Shown piece by piece: positions 7,029-15,935 of a DNA stretch of 38,691 nt; within the stretch, counting starts at the first letter, position 1, and each line of letters begins with the position of its first letter. Position numbers and translations under genes: made by a program. The DNA is from CAG-582 sp964636965 (lineage in GTDB: Bacteria; Bacillota_I; Bacilli_A; RF39; UBA660), in assembly GCA_964636965.1 (NCBI GenBank), contig CAZWST010000010.1:1-38691 (forward strand), given 5' to 3'. The notes beneath the pieces are model-generated. The model was given only the letters and a program-made list of their open reading frames with translations, was not told where the DNA came from and did not search any database.

Positions 7029-9125
7029 CTATAAGTGTGTAACTCTTTGACCTATCTCTTTAGTTTTTCCTTCATTCCAGAAGTTTTCACCTAAATATCC
7101 ACAAGTACGTCGAGTTACATTCATTTTATGTTTATCTGTATTTCCACAGTTAGGGCATTCCCAAACACCATCTTTATTTAATTTGATTTCACCACTGAAT
7201 CCGCATTCATGGCAATAGTCAGATTTAGTATTAAATTCACCATATTGAACATTATCATAGATAAATTTAACAACTTCTTCCATAGCATCTAAGTTATGTT
7301 CCATATTAGGTACTTCAATATAAGAAATAGCACCACCTGTTGATAATTTTTGTAATTCAGCTTCAAATCCTAGTTTAGTGAAAGCATCAATCTTTTCACG
7401 TACATCAACATGGTATGAGTTTGTATAATATCCCTTATCAGTAACATCTTTAATTTTACCAAATTTTTCTAAATCAATACGAGCAAATCTATAGCATAAG
7501 CTCTCTGCTGGAGTTCCATAAAGAGCAAAACCTAAGCCAGTTTCTTTCTTCCACTCAGCACATTTATCTTTCATATGTTGCATAACACGAGTAGCAAATT
7601 CAGTTCCTTTTGGATCAGTATGAGGTACACCTTTCATTAATTTAGTTAATTCATATAATCCGATATAACCTAAAGAAATTGTTGAATAACCACCTGTTAG
7701 TAATTTATCAATCTTCTCTCCCTTACCTAATCTTGCTATAGCACCATATTGCCAATGTACAGGAGATATATCAGAAGTAATACCTTGTAAAGCATGATGT
7801 CTACACATTAAAGCTTCACGGCATAAATCAAGTCTTTCATCGAATAGCTTCCAGAATTTTTCTTCATCTCCATCAGCTATAATACCTATTTGAGGTAAGT
7901 TAATTGAAACAACACCTTGATTAAATCTTCCTTCAAATTTATATTCACCATTTTCATCTTTCCAAGGAGATAAGAATGATCTACATCCCATTGGTGAGAA
8001 AACATTTCCTTCATAATTTTCACGCATTCTTTTAGCACTACACTTAACAGCAAGTTTAGTTAAATAGTCATACTTTCCACCCTTTAAGCAGTTATGTTCA
8101 TCGAGTACATATACAAGTTTTGGGAAAGCTGGTGTAATATAAACACCTTTTTCATTTTTAATACCTTCATATCTTTGACGAATAATCTCTTCAATAATCA
8201 TTGCATTCTCTTCAATATAAGGATCATTTTCTTCAAGATTCATAAATAATGTTACAAATGGAGATTGTCCATTAGTAGTCATTAATGTATTGATTTGGTA
8301 TTGAATAGTTTGAACACCACTTGCAAGTTCTTTTCTAGTTTCTTCATCAACTAGTTCTTTAATACGTTCTTTTGGTACATCTTTTCCAAGAATTTTCTTA
8401 ATACGTTTTTCAATTTTATCATGGCTTAATCTTAAATATTTACCTAAATGTTTAACTTCAACAGATTGTCCACCATATTGGTTAGATGCAACAGCTGCAA
8501 TTATTTGAGTTGTAACAGTACATGCAACTTGGAAACTCTTAGGAGATTCAATCATCTTTCCATTCATAACAGTTCCATTATCAAGCATATCTTTTATATT
8601 TATTAAACAACAATTGAAGATTGGTTGTATAAAATAATCCATATCATGGAAGTGAAGAATACCATCTTCATGTGCTTTACTAATTTTTTCTGGTAATAAT
8701 AGACGTTTAGTTAAATCTTTTGAAACCTCACCAGCAATATAATCTCTTTGAGTACTAGCAAGCATAGTATTCTTATTTGAGTTTTCTTCATTTAATTCTT
8801 TATTTTCATTTCTAATTAGACTAAGAATACTTTCATCGGTAGTATTACTTTTTCTAACTAATGCACGATTATATCTATAAACAATATAATGCTTAGCAAG
8901 TTCAAATCTCTTTAACTCCATAAGTTTAAGTTCAATAATATCTTGAATATCTTCTACAAGTATTCTTCTTTTATTTAAACTTTCAATATATTTAATAATT
9001 TTTTTAATTTCTGCAGTAGTAGCTTGTTCGCTTTCTGAAACTTCTGCATTTGCCTTTCCTATAGCAATTTCAATTTTTTCTTTGTCATAGTCAACAATGT
9101 GACCATCCCTTTTAATAACTTTCAT
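7029..9125 (-). CDS. nrdD: Anaerobic ribonucleoside-triphosphate reductase
   Basis: Class III ribonucleotide reductase, reducing NTPs to dNTPs anaerobically with formate as usual reductant. Residues 1-90 form an ATP-cone allosteric domain (KRDGHIVDYD start). The catalytic barrel follows, with FNCCLIN near residue 170. The C-terminal zinc site has four cysteines (C638, C641, C657, C660). The glycyl-radical loop RRTCGYLG puts the radical at about G676. Length 698 aa is normal. It leads the nrdD-nrdG-dut operon; the ribosome site GGAGAGGT lies 8 nt before the ATG. Its promoter (9174-9179) has a Crp/Fnr-like palindrome centred about 41.5 bp upstream of the predicted start, the classical activator position. 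Confidence 0.97.
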   Translation of the reverse strand: MKVIKRDGHIVDYDKEKIEIAIGKANAEVSESEQATTAEIKKIIKYIESLNKRRILVEDIQDIIELKLMELKRFELAKHYIVYRYNRALVRKSNTTDESILSLIRNENKELNEENSNKNTMLASTQRDYIAGEVSKDLTKRLLLPEKISKAHEDGILHFHDMDYFIQPIFNCCLINIKDMLDNGTVMNGKMIESPKSFQVACTVTTQIIAAVASNQYGGQSVEVKHLGKYLRLSHDKIEKRIKKILGKDVPKERIKELVDEETRKELASGVQTIQYQINTLMTTNGQSPFVTLFMNLEENDPYIEENAMIIEEIIRQRYEGIKNEKGVYITPAFPKLVYVLDEHNCLKGGKYDYLTKLAVKCSAKRMRENYEGNVFSPMGCRSFLSPWKDENGEYKFEGRFNQGVVSINLPQIGIIADGDEEKFWKLFDERLDLCREALMCRHHALQGITSDISPVHWQYGAIARLGKGEKIDKLLTGGYSTISLGYIGLYELTKLMKGVPHTDPKGTEFATRVMQHMKDKCAEWKKETGLGFALYGTPAESLCYRFARIDLEKFGKIKDVTDKGYYTNSYHVDVREKIDAFTKLGFEAELQKLSTGGAISYIEVPNMEHNLDAMEEVVKFIYDNVQYGEFNTKSDYCHECGFSGEIKLNKDGVWECPNCGNTDKHKMNVTRRTCGYLGENFWNEGKTKEIGQRVTHL

Positions 9126-9173
9126 ATTTTTTTACCTCTCCACTTTTGTACCGTCTATCTTTAGTACACACTC

Positions 9174-9179
9174 ATTATA
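9174..9179 (-). promoter_or_regulatory. -10 element of the nrdD promoter
   Basis: Extended -10 (TGC then TATAAT) on the minus strand with no good -35 at 17 bp, consistent with an activator-dependent promoter. Predicted start about 9167 and leader about 42 nt. Confidence 0.6.
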
Positions 9180-9200
9180 GCAAATTAACATTTTATTTTT

Positions 9201-9216
9201 TGTTGCACTTGCAACA
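9201..9216. promoter_or_regulatory. Crp/Fnr-type palindromic operator
   Basis: Perfect 16-bp palindrome TGTTGCA-CT-TGCAACA. It is centred about 41.5 bp upstream of the predicted nrdD start (class II activator geometry). It also overlaps the -35 (TTGCAC) of the divergent regulator gene, where binding would repress. The best candidate binder is the product of 9281-9913. Confidence 0.65.
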
Positions 9217-9231
9217 TTTTTGAATTATAAT
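9204..9231 (+). promoter_or_regulatory. Promoter of the Crp/Fnr-family gene
   Basis: TTGCAC (9204-9209), 16-bp spacer, TATAAT (9226-9231). The -35 is embedded in the palindrome 9201-9216. The leader is about 43 nt. Confidence 0.65.
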
Positions 9232-9280
9232 GAAATTATGAAAAATTAATGAAAATAAAAGTGCGAAAAGGTGACGATTT

Positions 9281-9913
9281 ATGGGGACAATAAGCCTATT
9301 TTACAATATAGAAAAAAATGATGTCAAAAAGATGTTAAATTGCTTTGAGGCAAAACAATTACATTATAAAAAAGACGCCATGATTTTATCAAATCTTTCA
9401 AATACAACTCAAGTAGGTGTCATTGAAAATGGTTCAGCTGTTATTATAAGATACAACTATAATGGGACTAGAACTATTATTGAGAAATTAAGTGAAGGAG
9501 ATTCATTTGGTCGAATATCTCCAACCTTCTCGGAAGAATTATATATAATTGCTGAAGTTGAAACTGATGTTATTATTTTTGATTACTCTAGATTAATTAA
9601 TAGATGTAAAAGAAATTGTGATTATCACAATAAGTTAATCGAAAATATGTTGCAAGTATTAATTAACAAAACACAAGTATACAATGAAAGAATTGAAATA
9701 CTAACTAAAAAGACAATTCGTGAAAAATTGCTAGCCTACTTTAATATCTTAAATAAAAAACAAATAACTAAATCGATCATACTACCTTTTACACTGACTG
9801 ATCTTGCTGATTATTTATCAATTGATAGATCAGCCATGATGCGAGAAATAAAAAATATGAAAGAAGAAGGCCTTATAAATCAAAAAGGAAAAAGAATACA
9901 TCTAAATTATTAA
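9281..9913 (+). CDS. Crp/Fnr-family transcriptional regulator
   Basis: 210-residue protein with an N-terminal cyclic-nucleotide-binding-like beta barrel (about 15-110, with GSAVIIRYN and EGDSFGRIS), a long dimer helix (about 110-145) and a C-terminal winged helix (FTLTDLADYLSIDRSAMMREIKNM region). Cysteines are C21, C109 and C113 only. The N-terminal four-cysteine cluster of E. coli FNR is absent, so direct iron-sulfur oxygen sensing of that type is not supported. It is divergent from nrdDG-dut and shares a palindromic operator, so it likely activates anaerobic dNTP synthesis and limits itself. The ATG at 9281 follows AAAGGTGA. Confidence 0.88.
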   Translation: MGTISLFYNIEKNDVKKMLNCFEAKQLHYKKDAMILSNLSNTTQVGVIENGSAVIIRYNYNGTRTIIEKLSEGDSFGRISPTFSEELYIIAEVETDVIIFDYSRLINRCKRNCDYHNKLIENMLQVLINKTQVYNERIEILTKKTIREKLLAYFNILNKKQITKSIILPFTLTDLADYLSIDRSAMMREIKNMKEEGLINQKGKRIHLNY

Positions 9914-9927
9914 ATGTATTCTTTTTT
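9889..9927 (+). terminator. Terminator overlapping the end of the Crp/Fnr gene
   Basis: 13-bp stem (9889-9901 with 9914-9926) with a 12-nt loop that holds the last codons and the stop, followed by T6. The coding sequence and the terminator share bases. Confidence 0.75.
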
Positions 9928-10014
9928 CTAACTAATATACTATTTTTAAAGTTTTAAAAAAAGCGAATAATTAATAAATAATTCACTATATCCATAAATG
10001 TGCAGGCTTGCTAA

Positions 10015-10986
10015 TTATTGATTTATATCTACATCTTTATAAGTATTTAAATCAATATGCCATTTTGGAGGATAGAAAAAATCAATTTTATCCTTCTTAA
10101 CATACTTTTTCTTTATTTTAACCCTATTACTTTTTAATTCTGGAAATTTAACTCTACAATACTTATCTATTTCACAAAACAAATTTTGACAATCTATATA
10201 TTGCAGTTTTCTTTCCCCCAATTTTTTAAATTTAATACCCAGCCTTTTAAATTCTTCATCTTGATGTTCATACATCCATTTTATTATATCCACATTTGTC
10301 ATATCACCAATATCATAAAAGCATTTTTTAATGCCTCTTATAGATCCTGGCCCAACTACAGTAAATTCCGATTCCGTAAAATTTGTAACTTCACTATAGT
10401 TTATATCAGTAATTAATTGATAAGCTATAAAATTACCAATTAAAGGATATTTTTTTAAATGATTAAATGCTTCTTCCATATTTTTAGAATTTATAATTTT
10501 TTCCGAAATATTATCTTCTATAAACATTTTTTGCAATAGTGCTAGATGATTCTCGTGTTTCCTTTCAAAACCAAACACTTTAGTTGGGCAAGAGATATAA
10601 GCATCATTATAGATTTTAATGTTATTTGAACTTGCTTCCTCTAAGACCATTTTACATTTATTAAAATCAAAATTACAAAGTTTTATATCCCCCATTTTTG
10701 AAATTAATAGTTCCCACGTACTTTCTTTATTAAATAGTTTGAACAATACTATCCTAAATATCATATCTTCATTAGAATATTTATGACCATTATATATAAC
10801 ATTTTTTAATAAATATTGTGATACTCTATCACTAGCTCGATAGGCATTACAAAATTTATATTCTTGTAAAATTGGATCATCAGTCCATGGTTCTTCCATT
10901 CCTTTTAATTTATTATAAAATATATTTTGCCTCTCGGCAGCAAAATACCAGTACAAGTCATAAACCTCTTGCCTTTTCTTAATCAA
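10015..10986 (-). CDS. HMUDK_hel / alpha-glutamyl-putrescinyl-thymine pyrophosphorylase-like protein
   Basis: 323-residue protein matching the helical, DNA-glycosylase-like domain first described in phages that hypermodify thymine: the C-terminal domain of 5-hydroxymethyl-dUMP DNA kinase and the alpha-glutamyl/putrescinyl-thymine pyrophosphorylases. Recognisable motifs are YWYFAAERQ (about 13-21), TDDPIL...YKFCNAYRASDRVSQYL (35-60), RIVLFKLFN followed by STWELL (78-95), and VGPGSIRGIKKCF (about 215-227). No kinase Walker A motif is present, so only the helical domain exists. It is monocistronic, with a TTG start behind AGGTG and an extended -10 promoter at 11041-11046. No phage or modification gene is adjacent. 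It may act on modified bases in DNA or tRNA, or in defence; substrate unknown. Confidence 0.75.
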   Translation of the reverse strand: MIKKRQEVYDLYWYFAAERQNIFYNKLKGMEEPWTDDPILQEYKFCNAYRASDRVSQYLLKNVIYNGHKYSNEDMIFRIVLFKLFNKESTWELLISKMGDIKLCNFDFNKCKMVLEEASSNNIKIYNDAYISCPTKVFGFERKHENHLALLQKMFIEDNISEKIINSKNMEEAFNHLKKYPLIGNFIAYQLITDINYSEVTNFTESEFTVVGPGSIRGIKKCFYDIGDMTNVDIIKWMYEHQDEEFKRLGIKFKKLGERKLQYIDCQNLFCEIDKYCRVKFPELKSNRVKIKKKYVKKDKIDFFYPPKWHIDLNTYKDVDINQ

Positions 10987-11040
10987 TTAAAACACCTACA
11001 TTTCCTTTAGTTCTCATATTTAAAATCGTAAGTTAAAAAT

Positions 11041-11046
11041 ATTATA
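11041..11046 (-). promoter_or_regulatory. Extended -10 promoter of the HMUDK_hel-like gene
   Basis: TGG then TATAAT on the minus strand with no convincing -35. The leader is about 50 nt and no regulator repeat is seen. The gene-free stretch 10987-11131 holds only this and the dnaJ terminator. Confidence 0.45.
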
Positions 11047-11104
11047 CCATATATTTGAATTTAATTACCGAGAAATAAATCCTTTGTTTTTAAATAAAAT
11101 AGAT

Positions 11105-11131
11105 AAAAAAATAATACTTAAAGTATTATTT
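11105..11131 (-). terminator. Terminator after dnaJ
   Basis: A/T-rich stem AATAATACTT / AAGTATTATT (11110-11119 with 11121-11130) just after the dnaJ stop, followed on the minus strand by a T6 run. No GC-rich core, as is usual in this genome. Confidence 0.65.
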
Positions 11132-12256
11132 TTAATCTTCAATATATTTATTATATTTAACAAATTCTTTTTCTTTATCAAGTTTAGTTTCATTTAAACT
11201 CTTAAATAATTTCTTTTGTGAGTGATCAAGCTTAGTTGGAATAATAACACTTACAATACCATAAGCATCTCCTTTTCTTCCACTCTTCTCATCATCTACA
11301 CCTTTACCTCTAAACTTAAATTTATCACCATTTTGTGTTCCAGCAGGTATTTCAGTAATAATAGTTCCTTGGATAGTTGGAACTTCTTTTTTACAACCTA
11401 AAACTGCTTCTGTAATAGTTAAAGGAATTTTAACATAGATATCTCTTCCATCTCTTTGATATATCTCATGTTCTTTTACTTCAAATTCAATATAAATATC
11501 TCCCCTAGGTCCACCATTAGCACCAACTGAAGATTTTCCACTCATACGCATAGTGTCGCCATTTTCAACACCTCTAGGTACACGCAATTTAATATTTTTA
11601 GATGTAGCAACAGTTCCTCTGCCACCACATTTAGAACATTTATCTTTAAAAGTTAAGCCTCTACCACTACACTTAGAGCATACAGTTTCCGATTGAAAAA
11701 CACCAAACATAGTTCTTTGTTGAGTAACTACTCTACCTCTACCACCACATTCAGAACACTTTTCTTCTCCTTTGCCACCCTTTCCATCACAGTCAGGGCA
11801 AACATCATCAATATTTATTTTAAACTCTTTTTCGCAACCATATACAGCTTCTTCAAATTCTAGTTTCATTCGAACTTCTTTATCTGCACCCTTAGATTTA
11901 CGAGTTCCACCACGGTGAGATCCACCACCGAAGCCACCACCCATCATTTGTTCAAAAATGCTTCCTAAATCGAAATCTGCAAAGTCAAAACCATCAAAGC
12001 CACCGAATCCCCCAGCCCCGCCATTTTGATCAAATGCTGCATGTCCAAATTGATCATATTGACGTCTTTTATTAGCATCACTTAAAACAGAATAGGCCTC
12101 CCCTATCTCTTTAAACTTTTCAGCAGCTCCTTCTTCTTTATTTACATCTGGGTGATATTGCTTAGCAAGTTTTCTAAAAGCTCTTTTAATTTCCTCATCT
12201 GTAGCTGATTTAGAAACACCTAAGACTTCATAGTAATCTCTTTTTGATTCTGCCAT
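11132..12256 (-). CDS. dnaJ: Chaperone protein DnaJ
   Basis: Hsp40 co-chaperone that delivers substrates to DnaK and stimulates its ATPase. The J domain is residues 1-70 with HPD at 35-37, followed by a Gly/Phe-rich linker (about 78-120). Four zinc-binding CxxCxGxG repeats follow (CPDCDGKG, CSECGGRG, CSKCSGRG, CSKCGGRG), then two C-terminal substrate-binding domains. Full length at 374 aa. It starts 4 nt after pepF ends, so the two are co-transcribed. A strong terminator separates pepF-dnaJ from dnaK, which is unusual for an hrcA-type cluster. Confidence 0.98.
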   Translation of the reverse strand: MAESKRDYYEVLGVSKSATDEEIKRAFRKLAKQYHPDVNKEEGAAEKFKEIGEAYSVLSDANKRRQYDQFGHAAFDQNGGAGGFGGFDGFDFADFDLGSIFEQMMGGGFGGGSHRGGTRKSKGADKEVRMKLEFEEAVYGCEKEFKINIDDVCPDCDGKGGKGEEKCSECGGRGRVVTQQRTMFGVFQSETVCSKCSGRGLTFKDKCSKCGGRGTVATSKNIKLRVPRGVENGDTMRMSGKSSVGANGGPRGDIYIEFEVKEHEIYQRDGRDIYVKIPLTITEAVLGCKKEVPTIQGTIITEIPAGTQNGDKFKFRGKGVDDEKSGRKGDAYGIVSVIIPTKLDHSQKKLFKSLNETKLDKEKEFVKYNKYIED

Positions 12257-12260
12257 ATTA

Positions 12261-14042
12261 TTACCTCTTTTCTATAAACTGATTTAATTTCTTAATAGCG
12301 TCTTTAAAATAATCAATTGCAACATCATATGTTTTTGGATCACACATATCAATATCTAAGACTGCTAAACAATCTTGTGGACGCATATTAGATCCTAGTT
12401 TTAAAAACTTTTTATATTTATCTAAGAATCCTTCTTCATTAGAAATTATCTTGCTAGCAACATTAGTTGCAGCAATAATGGCTGTTGCATAATTATAAAC
12501 ATAATAGCCATTATTCAAATAAAAATGTGAAATAGTTGACCATGAATAATTTGATGCGCCTTTTAGTGATTCCCCATATATCTCTTTAGTACTAGATTCC
12601 CATATATTATTTAATATTTCACTATTTAAAGCTTCTTTAGAAGCAGCTTTCATATGTACTTCTTCTTCAAATACAGCTTGTCTAGCAGCTCCAAAAAAAT
12701 TATTAGCAAATGTTTTAATAAAATTAAATAATAACTGAAGCCTTGTATCTTCATCATTTGCTTCATAAGTATTTGAAAATATAATTTCATTAGTTAAAGA
12801 TGCAATTTCAGCACAGAAGGTTGAATGATACACATACTCAAATGGATTATTCTTAATTGATAAATATTGATTACAAAAGTGTCCAAGCTCATGAGCAAGC
12901 GAAGATATATCTAATATTTTACCTTCAAAATTTGCAAATACCTTAGGAAGAGTTGCAACTGAATAAATTGAAGACCATCCAGTTGATTTATTTTCAGCTG
13001 GAAAATAATCTATACAACCATGATCAAAGGCATAATTCAAAATTTCTAAATAATCTGGTCCAAATAGTTTAAATGTATCTAATATAATTTCTTTAGCTTC
13101 TTCTACTGTATACTCTTTTTTTGAATTATCAAATAAAGGAGCATTCATATCATAGATATACACATCATCCAGTTTTAAAGTCCTTTTAAATATATCAACA
13201 TACATTTCATAAGCATCATGATGTTTTTTTACAGAATTTTTTAAATTATCATATATTTCAATATCTAAATCATCTTCATAAAAACATTGATGCAAATAAT
13301 CCGGAAAATTTCTTAGTTTTGCAATACTTTCAAGTGATTTAACAAAACTAATATAATTGTTTGCTAAAGTATCATTAAATTTCTTTAAAGCAGCATTTTC
13401 TTTTAAATAAGCTCTTTTTCTAACTTCACGATCTTTATGCTTAGAATATTTGCTTATGTTTGAGGCAATTAACTTAACTTTTTTGCCATCAACCGTAATA
13501 CTGCCATAATCAATTTCTTTATCTATTAAATAACTATGAGTTTTAGAATAACCATCAATAAGTACTTCGAAAGTCGAAAGTATCTTTTCTTCATTTTCTG
13601 ATAACACATGCTTCTTTTGTTTAAATATTTCTTTAAAATATCTCTTTAATTCTTTTAATTCATCAGATTCATTAATTAAATTTAATACATGTTCTTCACT
13701 AGATGAAAGTATTTCTGGAATTGCAAATGCGGTGGCCTGATTATAATCATTTATCATATTATTAGTTAAATCAAGCCCTGAACTTGCAAGTTTATTATCC
13801 AATTCTACATCATGAATGCAATAATTATATACTTCATTTTTTTCAATTATGCATAAAGCTTCATGAGTGAGTTTTAAAAATTCACTTAAAGAGTTAGAAC
13901 TTTCTAAAATACGTCCCTTAAAGGACTTTATCTTTTCAAGATAATCAGGGAGCCTTCTAGCATCTTTTCTTAACTCTTCTCGAGTTTTATATATATCAGA
14001 TAAATCCCATTTATATTTATCATCTATTTCGCATCTTTTCAT
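12261..14042 (-). CDS. pepF: Oligoendopeptidase F-type metallopeptidase (M3)
   Basis: Cytoplasmic zinc peptidase of family M3B that degrades oligopeptides. The zinc motif HELGH is at 384-388, with the third ligand expected in the CAEIASLTNE segment about 25 residues later. The N-terminal helical lobe (1-200) and the AENKSTGWSS region before the active site fit the family. Length 593 aa is typical. It is inserted between dnaK and dnaJ, so in effect it joins the heat-shock locus and may clear peptides released during stress; this role is inferred. The start ATG at 14042 has GGCGGAAT upstream. Confidence 0.93.
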   Translation of the reverse strand: MKRCEIDDKYKWDLSDIYKTREELRKDARRLPDYLEKIKSFKGRILESSNSLSEFLKLTHEALCIIEKNEVYNYCIHDVELDNKLASSGLDLTNNMINDYNQATAFAIPEILSSSEEHVLNLINESDELKELKRYFKEIFKQKKHVLSENEEKILSTFEVLIDGYSKTHSYLIDKEIDYGSITVDGKKVKLIASNISKYSKHKDREVRKRAYLKENAALKKFNDTLANNYISFVKSLESIAKLRNFPDYLHQCFYEDDLDIEIYDNLKNSVKKHHDAYEMYVDIFKRTLKLDDVYIYDMNAPLFDNSKKEYTVEEAKEIILDTFKLFGPDYLEILNYAFDHGCIDYFPAENKSTGWSSIYSVATLPKVFANFEGKILDISSLAHELGHFCNQYLSIKNNPFEYVYHSTFCAEIASLTNEIIFSNTYEANDEDTRLQLLFNFIKTFANNFFGAARQAVFEEEVHMKAASKEALNSEILNNIWESSTKEIYGESLKGASNYSWSTISHFYLNNGYYVYNYATAIIAATNVASKIISNEEGFLDKYKKFLKLGSNMRPQDCLAVLDIDMCDPKTYDVAIDYFKDAIKKLNQFIEKR

Positions 14043-14060
14043 TATATTCCGCCATTCATT

Positions 14061-14091
14061 AAAAATTAAGGGAAGGAAAGCCTTCCCTTAA
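14061..14091 (-). terminator. Strong terminator between dnaK and pepF-dnaJ
   Basis: Perfect 11-bp stem TTAAGGGAAGG / CCTTCCCTTAA (14066-14076 with 14081-14091), AAAG loop, then T5 on the minus strand. It starts two bases after the dnaK stop. No clear promoter is visible before pepF, so pepF-dnaJ probably depends on read-through. Confidence 0.85.
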
Positions 14092-14092
14092 A

Positions 14093-15913
14093 TTATTTTT
14101 CTACAAATTCTGCTTCTTCTACATCATCATTAGAATCTTTATCACTGTTGTCTTTATTTTCATTTTCTTTAGCAGCAGATTCATAAACTTTACCAGCAAG
14201 TTCCATTGCTTTCTCTTGTAGTTTTGAAGTCTTATCTTTAATGTCATCAAGATTTGCATCCTCTTTTTCAAGTTCATCTTTAACATCTTTGATTAAATCT
14301 TCTACTTCTTTCTTTTCATCATCACTTAGCTTTTCACCTAAGTCACGAATTGCACCTTCAGCAGCAAATACAGCTTGTTCAGCATCATTCTTAGCATCAG
14401 CCATTTCTTTACGCTTTTCATCAGCTTCTTTATTTGCTTCAGCTTCTTTCATCATCTTATCGATTTCTTCATCACTAAGGTTAGTACTTGAAGTAATTGT
14501 AATTTTTTGTTCTTTATTAGTTCCTAAATCTTTAGCCTTTACATTAACGATACCATTAGCATCGATATCAAATGTAACTTCAATTTGTGGAACCCCTCTT
14601 CTTGCTGGAGGTATATCAGATAATTGGAATCTTCCTAAAGTCTTATTATCAGCTGCCATAGGTCTTTCACCTTGTAATACATGGATATCAACAGCAGGTT
14701 GGTTATCAACAGCAGTTGAGAATACTTGACTCTTACTTGTTGGAATAGTTGTATTTCTAGGAATTAATACTGTCATAACATCTCCTAGAGTTTCAAGACC
14801 AAGTGATAATGGTGTAACGTCCAAAAGTACTAAGTCTTCAACTTCACCAGTTAAAACTCCACCTTGGATAGCAGCACCCATAGCAACAACTTCATCTGGG
14901 TTAACACTCTTATTAGGTTCTTTGCCAAGTTCCTTTTTAACTAAATCTTGAATATAAGGAATACGAGTAGATCCACCAACCAATACTACTTGATCGATAT
15001 CACTTGCTTTTAACTTAGCATCGCTTAATGCTTTCTTAACTGAATCTAATGTTGAATCAAATAAATCTTTATTTAAACTTTCAAATTTAGCTCTAGTTAA
15101 ATCCATTTCAAAGTTAACTGGAGTTCCATCAACTTGTGCAATAAATGGAAGTGAAATAGTTGTTGTAGTTGAGTTTGATAAATCTTTCTTAGCTTTTTCT
15201 GCTTCGTCTTTAATACGTTGCATTGCCATTTGATCATCTTTAACATCAGCTTTTGTTTCTTTCTCAATTTCATCAACTATGTAATCCATTACACGTTTAT
15301 CAAAATCGTCTCCACCTAATCTATTATTACCACTTGTAGATTTAACTTCGTATACACCATCACCTAGTTCAAGGATAGATACATCGAATGTTCCACCACC
15401 TAAGTCATATACTAAGATAGTTTGTAATTTATCTTGTTTATCTAAGCCATATGCTAAAGCAGCTGCAGTAGGTTCATTAACAATTCTATCAACTTCAAGT
15501 CCAGCAATTTTACCAGCATTTTTTGTTGCTTGTCTTTCAGCATCATTAAAGTATGCTGGAACAGTTATAACTGCATGAGTAACAGGTTCTCCTAAATAAC
15601 TCTCTGCATCTTTTTTTATTTTAGCTAAAATTTTAGCACTTATTTCTTCTGGAGAATACTTTTTACCATCAATATTTCTCTTTTTATCAGTACCCATATC
15701 TCTTTTAATAGATGAGATTGTTTTTTCAGCATTAGTTACGGCTTGTCTTTTAGCTAAAGCACCAACTAGTTCTTCTCCTTTTTTAGTAAATGCAACAACT
15801 GATGGAGTAGTTCTATCTCCTTCAGCATTAGCTATTACTGTAGGAACTCCTCCTTCTAATACTGCACAACAACTATTTGTTGTACCTAAATCTATACCAA
15901 TTATTTTTCCCAT
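14093..15913 (-). CDS. dnaK: Chaperone protein DnaK (Hsp70)
   Basis: ATP-dependent chaperone. The nucleotide-binding domain (1-380) has the phosphate-1 motif IGIDLGTTNSC, VPAYFNDAERQATK, the phosphate-2 motif VYDLGGGTFDVS and the adenosine motif VGGSTRIP. The substrate-binding domain has LLDVTPLSLGLET and GIPPARRGVPQIEVTFDIDANG-type sequence. The C-terminal lid is rich in Asp/Glu/Lys/Asn and ends in DDVEEAEFVEK. Length 606 aa is normal. The ribosome site GAGGAG precedes the ATG at 15913. It is third in hrcA-grpE-dnaK, under HrcA control. Confidence 0.98.
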   Translation of the reverse strand: MGKIIGIDLGTTNSCCAVLEGGVPTVIANAEGDRTTPSVVAFTKKGEELVGALAKRQAVTNAEKTISSIKRDMGTDKKRNIDGKKYSPEEISAKILAKIKKDAESYLGEPVTHAVITVPAYFNDAERQATKNAGKIAGLEVDRIVNEPTAAALAYGLDKQDKLQTILVYDLGGGTFDVSILELGDGVYEVKSTSGNNRLGGDDFDKRVMDYIVDEIEKETKADVKDDQMAMQRIKDEAEKAKKDLSNSTTTTISLPFIAQVDGTPVNFEMDLTRAKFESLNKDLFDSTLDSVKKALSDAKLKASDIDQVVLVGGSTRIPYIQDLVKKELGKEPNKSVNPDEVVAMGAAIQGGVLTGEVEDLVLLDVTPLSLGLETLGDVMTVLIPRNTTIPTSKSQVFSTAVDNQPAVDIHVLQGERPMAADNKTLGRFQLSDIPPARRGVPQIEVTFDIDANGIVNVKAKDLGTNKEQKITITSSTNLSDEEIDKMMKEAEANKEADEKRKEMADAKNDAEQAVFAAEGAIRDLGEKLSDDEKKEVEDLIKDVKDELEKEDANLDDIKDKTSKLQEKAMELAGKVYESAAKENENKDNSDKDSNDDVEEAEFVEK

Positions 15914-15935
15914 AAAATCTCCTCTTTCTATATAA

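Noticed and set aside
9126..9280. NrdR boxes upstream of nrdD
   Set aside because: No pair of matches to the NrdR consensus was seen; the TGTAC/GTACA repeat near 9148-9169 has arms too far apart and too short to claim.
14241..14729. 162-codon open frame opposite dnaK
   Set aside because: Antisense to the conserved dnaK C-terminal region, Ser-rich as expected for the complement of Asp/Glu/Lys codons, with no ribosome site.
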